The notes below the pieces were generated by a model, which saw only the letters and a program-made list of their open reading frames with translations, was not told the DNA's origin and made no database searches. From NCBI RefSeq assembly GCF_002735905.1, contig NZ_PEBD01000010.1, forward strand, positions 1,642,943 to 1,706,942: a DNA stretch of 64,000 nucleotides. Reading direction: 5' to 3'. Of this stretch, positions 28,210 to 36,547 are shown piece by piece (position 1 is the stretch's first letter; every line of letters begins with the position of its first letter). The translations under genes were made by a program, and so were the position numbers. This DNA is from Williamsia muralis. Lineage in GTDB: Bacteria > Actinomycetota > Actinomycetes > Mycobacteriales > Mycobacteriaceae.

Positions 28210-28231
28210 GACAACCATACCTATGTTTGTC
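28210..28231. promoter_or_regulatory. palindrome upstream of ABC binding-protein gene
   Basis: A 22-bp near-perfect dyad, GACAA-CCATAC-CTATGT-TTGTC, with nine of eleven positions paired, located 44 bases before the GTG of the binding-protein gene and overlapping a TTGACA. It is a candidate operator for control of the transporter operon. Confidence 0.5.
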
Positions 28232-28275
28232 AGCATTACTTCGCAGCATACTCATTGACAGTCGGAGGAACCGTA

Positions 28276-29331
28276 GTGAAGTCGCGAAGCAGTCGTAGCT
28301 GGCACATCTCAGGTATCGCGGTACTCGCCGCGGCTGGCCTATTCGCCACAGCGTGCGGGGGCAGTGAATCCGCGACTGCAACTCGGCCGAGTGATCCGTC
28401 GGCTGCCGCGCTCTTCGATGCTGCACAAGAGAAAGACGAAATCTTCGTTTACTCAGTCTTGCAGGGTGAGCTCAACGACCAGCTGGAAGCTGGGTATGCG
28501 TCAACTTATGGCACACCGCTCACTATCGAGAAGATCGCGGGATCAGCGTTGTCGGCACGCTTCGAGTCTGAGGCCGCGGCAAACGCAGATAAGTCTGACG
28601 TGGTCATCAGCAGTGACTGCACGTTCATCCACGATCAAATTGCCAAGGGCACGATGGTCTCCATTGCCGGAGCGGGCGTCCCTGGGTACCCGGGCGACTA
28701 CCCTGCTGAGTTCCAGGTCGATGAGGGCGCGGTCCCGATTGTTCAGATGAACCCTCTTGGGATCGGTTACAACTCGTCCAAAGTGAACGAAGATGATGTG
28801 CCCACCAGCTGGGATCAATTGATTGACCCTAAGTGGAAGGGCAAAATCCTCATGGTCGGGCCTAACAGTTCGGCCGCCCAGACCCAAATGTGGAACTATC
28901 TCATTGAGTCGCGGGGCGAAAGTTTTGTAAAGCAGTTGGCAGGCCAAGCGGCACAGTTCTTTCCGTCTACGGGGCCAGCTTCGGAGGCTCTCGCAGCAGG
29001 TGAGGGCGATCTGCTGATTCCGACCGCTGCACAGGTTACGAACACGACAGCCCAAACAGGTGCTCCGACCGCGTTTCAGCCAGTCGAAGAGACCACGAGC
29101 GCGTGGCTGTGTGTTGGTCTTCCCGCCAAGGCGCCGAATACCGAGGGTGCGAGATTATTCCTGAGCTACTTGCTTTCTCCCGCGGGCAGTGAAGCGCTGA
29201 ACGGCAACAAAGAGACCGGTAGCGTTGGACCCTTCGGCACGGGAGTTCAGATGCCGACGGGCTACGTACCTCCGTCGACGGTCACACCCGAGCTGACGGC
29301 CAACGTCGCAGGCATCGTGGGAATCTCGTAG
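28276..29331 (+). CDS. ABC transporter substrate-binding lipoprotein (Fbp/type 1-like)
   Basis: 351 residues from the GTG at 28276, which follows GGAGG by seven bases. Signal peptide with lipobox FATAC, lipidated Cys27. The mature part looks like the extracellular solute-binding family 1 (iron(III), 2-aminoethylphosphonate, putrescine type): KIAGSALSARFESEA, DVVISSDCTFI, NPLGIGYN, SWDQLIDPKWKGKI. Anchored outside the membrane, it delivers ligand to the permease encoded next. Ligand-binding tyrosines of ferric-binding proteins are not obvious, and the catabolic context suggests an organic acid instead. Confidence 0.87.
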   Translation: MKSRSSRSWHISGIAVLAAAGLFATACGGSESATATRPSDPSAAALFDAAQEKDEIFVYSVLQGELNDQLEAGYASTYGTPLTIEKIAGSALSARFESEAAANADKSDVVISSDCTFIHDQIAKGTMVSIAGAGVPGYPGDYPAEFQVDEGAVPIVQMNPLGIGYNSSKVNEDDVPTSWDQLIDPKWKGKILMVGPNSSAAQTQMWNYLIESRGESFVKQLAGQAAQFFPSTGPASEALAAGEGDLLIPTAAQVTNTTAQTGAPTAFQPVEETTSAWLCVGLPAKAPNTEGARLFLSYLLSPAGSEALNGNKETGSVGPFGTGVQMPTGYVPPSTVTPELTANVAGIVGIS

Positions 29332-29400
29332 CAGTCACAGTGATGGATTTGTGCACCCGATTCTGAACCACTATCCCCGTAGACGTGACGAAAGGCCGAC

Positions 29401-31146
29401 ATGAGCAGTCTGTCTGTTGTGCCGAAGCGCTTCTGGCAACGCCGGTTAGCGCGCCCGAGCACATTCCAGATCATCAGCACCCTAATCATTGCCGTCGTGG
29501 CCGTGCTCGTTGCGTACCCATTTGTACGCGTGGTTGGAGGCATGTTCTTCGAGGACGGGCTTCCTAGCGTCGAACCCATAAGACGTGCAGTCACCGCCCC
29601 CGGCGTGGGTGAGTTGCTGTCTAATTCTGTAGTGATCGTCAGCGGATCGGGAATGCTTGCAGTAGTTGTGGGCTCATTGCTGGCCTGGCTGAACGAACGC
29701 ACAAACGCTCGAATTGCCGGACTTACCGACTTTGTGCCGTTAATGCCGTTTATTCTCCCCTCTATCGCCCTGGCAATCGGATGGACCCTCCTGTTGTCGC
29801 CGGGAGCGGGAATGATTAACGTGCTAATACGCGCCATATTGGGCTGGTTCGGTATCGAAATTGAGAGAGGTCCGTTCGATATATATACGCTGTACGGAAT
29901 GATTTTTTGCTACTTCATCGTGTTGGTCCCTTACGTGTTTCTGTTTGTGACCGCAGGTCTGCGCAACATGCCCGGCGATTTGGAGGAGGCTGCGAGGATC
30001 TCGGGAGCGGGTGCGTTTAAAACATTCTGGAAGGTGACACTGCCAGCGCTGAAACCCAACATTGCTGGCGCCGCAGTGATTGTGGTCTGGTTCGGGTTTG
30101 CGATGTTTTCCATTCCATTAATCATCGGCACTGGAGCGCAGATTGATGTGCTGACTGTCCGGATTGTTCGGTTGATCAACTTCACGTACCCACCGCAGAC
30201 TGATCTCGCCGTGAGTCTCAGTCTGTTCATCCTTGTTATCGTCGGTGGTGCGTGGCTGATTCAGCTACGCATCATGCGCGGTGGTCTCTTTGTGCAAGTA
30301 GGAGGCGGGAAAGGTGCACGGAACTCGAAAGTCGATCTGGGGCCCTGGTGCTGGCCCGCGCGAATCTTCTTAATCGGCTTCCTGCTCATCTCGGGACTTT
30401 TTCCACTAATTGGGCTGTTAATCACTGCACTAAATGGATACTGGAGCGCAGACATTCAATGGTCAGAGCTCGGGTTTTCTGCATTTCAAAGGGTTCTTGA
30501 AAATGAACAAAACCTGGTGGCTCTTCGTAACAGCCTGCTCTTGGGTCTCATCGCCGGGACCGGGATCGTCCTGTTCTCAGCTCTAATGTCGACCTATATG
30601 CAGAAGTCCGGCGGTGGGCCGTTCAAGCGAGTACTCGAGGCAGCGATCCGAGTTCCAGTGGTTGTGTCCGGTTTTGTACTTATAGTAGGCATGATCATCG
30701 CGTACTCCGGAGCCCCGTTCTTCCTGCAAGGTACGTTCCTGCTATTCGTCATCGCATATATGGCTACTGCAATCCCTCAGGCGTCGCTAATATCTGACTC
30801 GGCGGCAGCGCAAATTAGTAAAGAGATGGCAGAAGCCGGCTCAATATCCGGTGCTCGTGAGGGAAAAATATTCTCGCGAATCCAGTTGCCGCTGATGGCG
30901 CCAGGACTGGTTGCAGGATGGACGCTGGTATTCGTCAATATTACTGGCGATATGGAAGTCGCAGCCATGCTGGCTTCCAGTTCGCAACCAGTGGTCGGTT
31001 TTCAGATTCTCGAGACCTACAACATCGGAAGGTTTGCAGATCTCGCCGCGATGGCGTTGATGCTCACGATTCTGACGACGGCGTGCGTGGCGATCGGTAC
31101 CATTCTTGGTCGGTTGCTCGAAGGCCGATCTCGGAAAGCAACGTGA
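29401..31146 (+). CDS. ABC transporter permease, fused two-domain (FbpB-like)
   Basis: 581 residues with about twelve hydrophobic segments in two halves. Each half has the EAA-like loop that contacts the ATPase: LEEAARISGAGAFKTFWKV near residue 197, and AEAGSISGAREGKIFSRI near 478. This duplicated layout is typical of FbpB/ThiP-type permeases. GAAAGG lies six bases before the ATG at 29401. Its stop overlaps a possible start of the ATPase gene (TGATG), so the transporter is a tight operon with the upstream lipoprotein. Confidence 0.9.
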   Translation: MSSLSVVPKRFWQRRLARPSTFQIISTLIIAVVAVLVAYPFVRVVGGMFFEDGLPSVEPIRRAVTAPGVGELLSNSVVIVSGSGMLAVVVGSLLAWLNERTNARIAGLTDFVPLMPFILPSIALAIGWTLLLSPGAGMINVLIRAILGWFGIEIERGPFDIYTLYGMIFCYFIVLVPYVFLFVTAGLRNMPGDLEEAARISGAGAFKTFWKVTLPALKPNIAGAAVIVVWFGFAMFSIPLIIGTGAQIDVLTVRIVRLINFTYPPQTDLAVSLSLFILVIVGGAWLIQLRIMRGGLFVQVGGGKGARNSKVDLGPWCWPARIFLIGFLLISGLFPLIGLLITALNGYWSADIQWSELGFSAFQRVLENEQNLVALRNSLLLGLIAGTGIVLFSALMSTYMQKSGGGPFKRVLEAAIRVPVVVSGFVLIVGMIIAYSGAPFFLQGTFLLFVIAYMATAIPQASLISDSAAAQISKEMAEAGSISGAREGKIFSRIQLPLMAPGLVAGWTLVFVNITGDMEVAAMLASSSQPVVGFQILETYNIGRFADLAAMALMLTILTTACVAIGTILGRLLEGRSRKAT

Positions 31147-31172
31147 TGAAGCCTACTAAAAGGATTAGATCG

Positions 31173-32291
31173 ATGACTCAAAAGACGGCACCTGTGGTCG
31201 AGGTTACCAATCTCATCAAGACCTTTCGTCGACGAGACGGCGTGGTAGTAAGTGCTGTAGACGATGTGTCGCTGGCTGTGCACCCGGGTGAGTTCGTGGT
31301 TCTACTGGGTCCTAGTGGGTGCGGTAAGACAACCCTTTTGCGATGTATCGCGGGCTTGGAGCATCCAGACTCCGGGACCGTGTCGGTTCACGGCAAGGTT
31401 CAGTTCGGCAACGAAGGTAAAGTTCGGGTTTCAGCGGAGGGACGCCGATTAAGCATGGTCTTCCAGTCCTATGCGCTCTGGCCGCATATGACTGTGTCGG
31501 ATAACGTTGCTTTTCCTCTGAAGAACCGAAAAATTGGAAAGTCGGAGATCCAGCGCCGCGTCGGGGGTGCTCTTGAGAAAGTTGGCGTTGACAGCCTCGC
31601 CAAGTCGTACCCATCACAAATCAGCGGCGGACAACAGCAGCGCGTAGCCCTTGCCCGGGCGTTGGTCTCCAACGACGGACTCATTCTCTTTGATGAGCCG
31701 TTGTCAAATGTCGACGCCCGGGTTCGTGACGAGCTCCGCTTCGAAATCCTTGAAATGCAGCGCGAGATTGGATTTGCCGCGCTGTACGTCACGCACGACC
31801 AAACCGAGGCCATGGCAATGGCCGATCAGATCGCTGTACTCGGTGGCGGTAAAGTCCGACAACTGGGATCGCCGGACGAGATCTACCTACGGCCGACGTC
31901 TGCATACGTTGCCAAGTTCGTCGGAACAGCGAACGAGCTCGCTGGCACAGTCGTAGAGGTCGATGCCGACGGGCGGTTATCTGTCAATACTCACCTTGGG
32001 AAGGTGTCAGCGGTGTCGGGTGACGGGTTGTGCGCCGCCGGCGACGATGTAGTACTGGTCTGGCGCCCCGAGGATGCGCAAGTCGTGACCGGAGAACGCA
32101 GCGACGAAGCGGCCAATGTATGGACCGGCCGGATCCTTGCCTCGGTATTTGTCGGCGCGCACATTGAGGCTGATGTCTCGTTCGGCGATGTCAAACAGCG
32201 TCTGTGGAGCATGACCGGGGGGTTCCCATCCGCGGGCAGTACTATCTCAATCTTCGTTCCTCCTCGCTCCGTTCGAGCTTTTAGGCCTTGA
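31173..32291 (+). CDS. ABC transporter ATP-binding protein (FbpC/PotA-like)
   Basis: 372 residues from the ATG at 31173 (AAGGA eight bases upstream); an ATG at 31146 overlapping the permease stop is the alternative. Walker A GPSGCGKTT at 46-54, Q-loop VFQSYALWPH, signature ISGGQQQR, Walker B LILFDEPLSNVDA, H-loop VTHDQTEA, and a C-terminal TOBE-type regulatory domain. It energises uptake by the lipoprotein and permease encoded just before. Confidence 0.92.
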   Translation: MTQKTAPVVEVTNLIKTFRRRDGVVVSAVDDVSLAVHPGEFVVLLGPSGCGKTTLLRCIAGLEHPDSGTVSVHGKVQFGNEGKVRVSAEGRRLSMVFQSYALWPHMTVSDNVAFPLKNRKIGKSEIQRRVGGALEKVGVDSLAKSYPSQISGGQQQRVALARALVSNDGLILFDEPLSNVDARVRDELRFEILEMQREIGFAALYVTHDQTEAMAMADQIAVLGGGKVRQLGSPDEIYLRPTSAYVAKFVGTANELAGTVVEVDADGRLSVNTHLGKVSAVSGDGLCAAGDDVVLVWRPEDAQVVTGERSDEAANVWTGRILASVFVGAHIEADVSFGDVKQRLWSMTGGFPSAGSTISIFVPPRSVRAFRP

Positions 32292-32292
32292 A

Positions 32293-32616
32293 GTGCGCAA
32301 ATGGGCGTTGAATCCTATTGGGCGTCGTCGGGAAGATCGCATTGAGCCGGCGAAAGCGCACTTCGCCTCCAGTGAAGAGAAACCGCTACGTGAGCGGGGC
32401 GACCTGTTCTCTGGGAGCTGCGAGTCGACCTACGCATGGGAGTGGAGCCCTAAGTTGGCGGCTCAATGTGTAGTCATGGCGGGACCGGACCAGATTCATG
32501 CGGTCGGCGCCGCGGGATTCGACGTGGTCTCCTTTGCGGATCACCATCATCTCGACGCATGGCTATGGTTAAGTCTCCGAGACAATTGGCCACCTCCCGA
32601 AACGGGGGAGGGGTAG
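32293..32616 (+). pseudogene. possible remnant of a CapA-like gene
   Basis: A 107-codon frame from a GTG right after the ATPase stop. Its middle (AVGAAGFDVVSFADHHHLDAW) resembles the metallophosphatase motif of CapA/PgsA-like proteins, which typically read AGFDVVSLANNHALD. Only this segment is recognisable, and the rest of a 350-400-residue CapA protein is missing. It is a weak call; a decayed fragment left by rearrangement is the best guess. Confidence 0.3.
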
Positions 32617-32742
32617 AGGTCTGCGGTGCTGGTGTGACCTTGTTGCGGTCACCGATGATCGTGACACGTGGTCGTAGAAGTTGCGGTTCTGGGCTACCGA
32701 GAAGCCTTCTCTAGGATATCAAGGCCGCACCCATCAAGCCGG

Positions 32743-32769
32743 GGCCCGCAGCACTTAGTGCTGCGGGCC
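32743..32769 (-). terminator. hairpin terminator for VOC operon
   Basis: A perfect 12-bp stem GGCCCGCAGCAC, loop TTA, GTGCTGCGGGCC. It lies 21 bases past the stop of the minus-strand VOC gene and after the plus-strand ABC operon, so it may serve both directions. There is no long T run, as is common in actinobacteria. Confidence 0.75.
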
Positions 32770-32790
32770 ACTGAGCGTTCCGGGCTAGCG

Positions 32791-33270
32791 TTAGTGGGGC
32801 TTGAGGACGCGATCGGGCTGGTTCATGCCAGGCGCGACGCCGGGATAATATTTTCCTAGTCCGGGACGTTCAATGGAGGAATTGCACGCCTCAAAGAAGA
32901 TTCCTAGTGGACCTGAAAAGAATGCGGCACGTGACTCAGGAACGGTCTTTCCGCCCTTGTGCATCCAGTTGCACTCACGCAAGCGATCCTGTTCGGCATT
33001 GACGTTGTCAGTCCAGTAACCCATATGATGAAAAATCGTCCCTGATGCGGGTTCATTCGGAGTGCCCGGGACGTTCTCAAAAAGTTCGAGAGCCACGGGA
33101 CCCTGAGCCGAAAACACCAGACGGGTATCGAGCGTGAACAGCTTGCCGTCGGCGTCCATGCTCTCGCCGACATAATGCTTGATGGGATTCCATTCGACCT
33201 GGAGAGCGTCGCCGAACTTCTCCATAGCTTCTTCGAGATCGTCAACTGAAAACGCTACGTGCCAAATCAT
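32791..33270 (-). CDS. VOC-superfamily (glyoxalase-like) protein
   Basis: A protein of 159 residues. A single vicinal-oxygen-chelate module pair: IWHVAFSVDDLEEAMEKFGD at the start, VALELFENVPGTPNE and FHHMGYWTDNVNAEQDRL in the middle, and GIFFEACNSS near the end. His3-4 (MIWH), the FHHMGY histidines and Glu in FFEA could form the metal site. Its ATG overlaps the stop of its upstream paralogue (TAATG), so the two are translated together. It could be an isomerase, lyase or dioxygenase-like partner. Confidence 0.78.
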   Translation of the reverse strand: MIWHVAFSVDDLEEAMEKFGDALQVEWNPIKHYVGESMDADGKLFTLDTRLVFSAQGPVALELFENVPGTPNEPASGTIFHHMGYWTDNVNAEQDRLRECNWMHKGGKTVPESRAAFFSGPLGIFFEACNSSIERPGLGKYYPGVAPGMNQPDRVLKPH

Positions 33271-33743
33271 TATGAAGCTCCCGGATAATAGGCCTCAAGG
33301 CCTGGCCGTTTAGTCAATGCGTTGCATGCTTCGAGCAGTATTCCGTACGGACCTTCGTTCAGCATGATCCTCCGCAGGCCCGCCTCATCATTACGGAAGT
33401 AAACACAGGGCATCCCGAGTTCGTCCAAACGCTGCTCTTCCGATACGAGATCGTCGGACCAGTAGCCTAAGTGGTGAAACGCGCTGTCCCCACGGCGCAC
33501 GTTCGGGGTGCCAGGCGAAGGCTCGATCAACTCGATAGCGAGGGGCAGGTCAGTCGAGAACACCACCCGTGTCTTTAGCGGGAACGTCGAGCCGTCGGGA
33601 CGCTCCATATCGCTGTCTACCTCGTGGATCGGGGCCCACTGGAGGCCTAGGGCGGTGGAAAGATCGTCCATCCCGTCCTCAAGGCGCTCGACGAGCAGAC
33701 CTACATGCCAAAGCTGACGTGGGCCAGCGTTTAAACTAGTCAT
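33270..33743 (-). CDS. VOC-superfamily (glyoxalase-like) protein
   Basis: 157 residues from the ATG at 33743 (MTSLNAGPRQLWHVGLLVER); the frame opens further upstream but those residues look non-coding. It is a paralogue of the next gene, with matching LWHVGLLVERLEDGMDDL, AIELIEPSPGTPNV, FHHLGYWSDD and GILLEACNALTKRPGLEAYYPG. Metal-binding His and Glu are kept. It is divergent from the sugar-type ABC genes, with a palindromic region between. The two proteins may form a heterodimer. Confidence 0.78.
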   Translation of the reverse strand: MTSLNAGPRQLWHVGLLVERLEDGMDDLSTALGLQWAPIHEVDSDMERPDGSTFPLKTRVVFSTDLPLAIELIEPSPGTPNVRRGDSAFHHLGYWSDDLVSEEQRLDELGMPCVYFRNDEAGLRRIMLNEGPYGILLEACNALTKRPGLEAYYPGAS

Positions 33744-33851
33744 AATAACTACAATAAGGGTGATGCCGACCACATGTCCACCCGAGGCTGCCCGCGATAG
33801 TTGGTGATGCCAGGCACTTGCTGAAGCGTACGTGACGCAGTTAACATGTTT

Positions 33852-33865
33852 ACTGTGATTACAGT
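33852..33865. promoter_or_regulatory. dyad between VOC and ABC genes
   Basis: ACTGT-GATT-ACAGT, preceded by TT and followed by TAAA, giving a wider near-symmetric site. It ends eight bases before the ATG at 33873, so the mRNA leader would be very short or absent. TTACTGTGAT is shared with the site before TauD at 43360. Confidence 0.5.
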
Positions 33866-33872
33866 TAAACCT

Positions 33873-35408
33873 ATGTCGGGCGACACGACGGTGCTCTCGG
33901 TCGCCGGGTTGTCCAAGACCTTCCCGGGTGTCAAAGCGCTCGATGATGTGGACATCGAGGTGCAGGCAGGGGAAATTCATGCTTTGGTGGGCCAGAACGG
34001 GTCGGGAAAGTCCACCTTTATCAAAGTGCTGGCCGGCGTCTACACAGCGGACTCAGGTGCAACTGCTGTGGTTCGGGGCCGAGCACTGAATGCCGGTGAC
34101 CCACAATCTGCTCATGAGTGTGGACTGCGTTTCGTCCACCAAGACCTCGGCCTGATCCCAAATCTAAGTGCGGTGGACAACCTGGCCATGGGGTTTGGGT
34201 ACGCAACTGGTCGCGTCGGTCGGATCAAGTGGAAAGCGCAGCGTGAACGGGCACAAGAAGCGCTGGCTCGAGTTGTAGAGAACTTTCCGCTACGGGTCGA
34301 GGTCAGCAAGCTGACTGTGTTCGAGAAGACGGCACTTGCGATCGCGCGTGCCCTCCAAGACTGGGATGAGCATGGCGCTTTGCTGATCCTTGACGAGCCC
34401 ACCGCGGCGATGCCACGTCAGCAGGTCGAGCATCTGTTCTCGCTACTTCGGCGCATTCGTGATCGGGGCATGTCAGTCCTCATCGTCACGCACCACCTCG
34501 AGGAGGTCTTCGCAATCGCTGATCGAGTGACGATCTTTAAAGACGGCCAACGAGTGACGACTGAGGCCGTGTCCGACTTGGACGCGGGCGCGGTGACATC
34601 GTTGATGACCGGCGGCCGGACGAAGCGACTTTCGGACCGACGGACGGTGAAGCCTGGCGAGGTCGCATTGGGCGTTGTAGATCTTCAAGGAACGACTGTG
34701 CATGGCGTCGACCTATCGGTTCGCACGGGTGAGATTGTCGGCGTCGCGGGTCTTAGCGGGTCCGGTCGAGATGAATTGTGTGAGTTGCTGTTCGGTGCCG
34801 TACAGGCAAAGGGATCGATCGAAGTCTCTGGAGTTCCGCTTCGACCGGGTCGACCGGATCTCTCCATCCGAGCTGGCGTAGGTCTTGTTCCCGCTCACCG
34901 GCACCGCGACGGGTTGATTATGACGCACTCGGTACTACGAAACCTTTCCCTCGGTGGACTTCGATCGCTGGCGCCGCGCGGGCGGATTCATGTTCGGCGC
35001 GAGCGAGAGGAGGCTAAGCGCTGGGTGGACAGGCTCGGCGTGAAGACGCATTCGGTCGAAGCGGGTATTGCGTCGCTGTCGGGGGGAAACCAACAGAAAG
35101 TCGTCGTTGGAAAGTGGCTCAGACTTGAGCCCAAGGTGCTCCTGCTGGATGAGCCTACCCAGGGAGTGGACGTCGCTGCTCAAGCCGATCTTCATGAACT
35201 GCTCGTCCAGGCCGCAGACCGTGGTGCCGCACTGGTCGTGTGCTCGTCCGACGAAGTCGAATTAAGCAAACTCTGCGACAGAGTCGTCGTGTTACGTGAA
35301 GGCCGGGCGGTCATCGAGCTGCACGGCGACGAAGTCACTGCTCACCGGATAGTTGTCGAAACACTCAATGCCGATACGCAATCTGAAAACAAGGAACTAG
35401 CCTCATGA
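33873..35408 (+). CDS. sugar-type ABC transporter ATP-binding protein (RbsA/MglA-like)
   Basis: 511 residues from the ATG at 33873; an ATG at 33846 lies inside the dyad and is less likely. Two nucleotide-binding halves: the first with Walker A GQNGSGKS (40-47) and Walker B LLILDEPTAAMP, the second with a degenerate GLSGSGRDE, signature LSGGNQQK and LLLDEPTQGVDV. This is the standard layout for carbohydrate-uptake family 2. It overlaps the permease gene by four bases (ATGA). The matching binding protein is not adjacent; a candidate is at 55826-56989. Confidence 0.92.
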   Translation: MSGDTTVLSVAGLSKTFPGVKALDDVDIEVQAGEIHALVGQNGSGKSTFIKVLAGVYTADSGATAVVRGRALNAGDPQSAHECGLRFVHQDLGLIPNLSAVDNLAMGFGYATGRVGRIKWKAQRERAQEALARVVENFPLRVEVSKLTVFEKTALAIARALQDWDEHGALLILDEPTAAMPRQQVEHLFSLLRRIRDRGMSVLIVTHHLEEVFAIADRVTIFKDGQRVTTEAVSDLDAGAVTSLMTGGRTKRLSDRRTVKPGEVALGVVDLQGTTVHGVDLSVRTGEIVGVAGLSGSGRDELCELLFGAVQAKGSIEVSGVPLRPGRPDLSIRAGVGLVPAHRHRDGLIMTHSVLRNLSLGGLRSLAPRGRIHVRREREEAKRWVDRLGVKTHSVEAGIASLSGGNQQKVVVGKWLRLEPKVLLLDEPTQGVDVAAQADLHELLVQAADRGAALVVCSSDEVELSKLCDRVVVLREGRAVIELHGDEVTAHRIVVETLNADTQSENKELAS

Positions 35409-36454
35409 CCACACTGGATGCAACCTCTCCCCACACCAGCGGCGGTGAACCCGAACCGAATCCGGCACCGCACCGCCCGGCGACACGCAAAAGATCGCTC
35501 GTGCACTGGTTGGCGATCGATCGCTTCTCCGGGATCTACATCATCGTGGTGCTGATCGCCCTATTCATGCTGTGGATTCCTGAGACTTTTGGAACCTCCA
35601 CGAACGGGCGGGCGCTCATTGCCGGACAGGCGATCACCGGCGTTATTGCCTTGGCGGCAACGATCTCTTTGATCTCTGGCGTATTCGACCTGTCAATCGC
35701 AGCGACGATGGCAGTGTCGATCAGCGTGTGCGGCCAGTTGCAGGCAGTGGTCGGGTTGAATCCTTGGCTTACCGTGTTGTGTTGCCTCGGCATTGGAGCA
35801 GTCATTGGCGTAATTAACGCGATCATCGTGACCAGGTTGCAAATTGATCCTGTGATCGGAACGCTCGCAATGTCGGCCATACTCGCTGCCGTCACCTACT
35901 GGGTGGCTTCCGGACAATCAATTCTCTACGGCTTTGACCCCGGCTTTGTCAAGCTCGGTGCGTCCGAGCCGTTCGGGATTCCGTTTACTTTGATCATTCT
36001 AATCGTGCTTGCCGCTCTTCTTTGGTATGTGCTCGAGCAGACTCCTATCGGGCGCTATCTTTATGCTGCCGGCGCGAACCCGCAAGCTGCAAAATTGAGT
36101 GGTGTTCGAGTTGGGCGGCTGACCTGGGGTGCCCTGATCACGTCGGGCATTCTTGCAGCCGCCGCTGGAGTTGTGCTTACCATGCAGGTCGGCTCGGCCC
36201 CGTTCCAAGGTGGTCTGCCTTACCTGCTACCGGCGTATTCGGCGGCGTTTCTCGGAGCCACTCAGATCCAACCGGGCCGCTTTAATATTCTGGGTACCTT
36301 GGTCGCGATTTACGTGGTGGCCGTCGCGGTCAAGGGCTTGCAACTCAAGTTTCCTGAGTCCCCCTGGGTTACCGACCTGGTCCAAGGAACGATCTTGCTG
36401 ATTGCCGTGAGTTTTGCTGTGTGGGCGACAAGGCGTCGAGCGTCGAGTTCCTGA
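35405..36454 (+). CDS. sugar-type ABC transporter permease (RbsC-like)
   Basis: 349 residues, overlapping the ATPase gene by ATGA. A polar N-terminal tail of about 40 residues, then eight to ten hydrophobic segments. It has the family motif region ALAATISLISGVFDLSIAA and the cytoplasmic loop GANPQAAKLSGVRVGRL typical of RbsC-like permeases. Although called sugar-type, these transporters also import other polar organics in catabolic clusters. A hairpin follows the stop. Confidence 0.9.
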   Translation: MTTLDATSPHTSGGEPEPNPAPHRPATRKRSLVHWLAIDRFSGIYIIVVLIALFMLWIPETFGTSTNGRALIAGQAITGVIALAATISLISGVFDLSIAATMAVSISVCGQLQAVVGLNPWLTVLCCLGIGAVIGVINAIIVTRLQIDPVIGTLAMSAILAAVTYWVASGQSILYGFDPGFVKLGASEPFGIPFTLIILIVLAALLWYVLEQTPIGRYLYAAGANPQAAKLSGVRVGRLTWGALITSGILAAAAGVVLTMQVGSAPFQGGLPYLLPAYSAAFLGATQIQPGRFNILGTLVAIYVVAVAVKGLQLKFPESPWVTDLVQGTILLIAVSFAVWATRRRASSS

Positions 36455-36468
36455 CTTAGGAAGCTAAA

Positions 36469-36505
36469 CCGCTGGCACGACTCCGACGGGGAGTTGTGCC
36501 AGCGG
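36469..36505. terminator. bidirectional hairpin terminator
   Basis: A 16-bp stem with one G-T wobble (CCGCTGGCACGACTCC / GGAGTTGTGCCAGCGG) and a 5-base loop, between the converging ABC permease and acyl-CoA dehydrogenase genes. Confidence 0.8.
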
Positions 36506-36547
36506 GGGGCTCACCAAGAAAGTCTGAATGGGACTCGAAGGCAAGTC

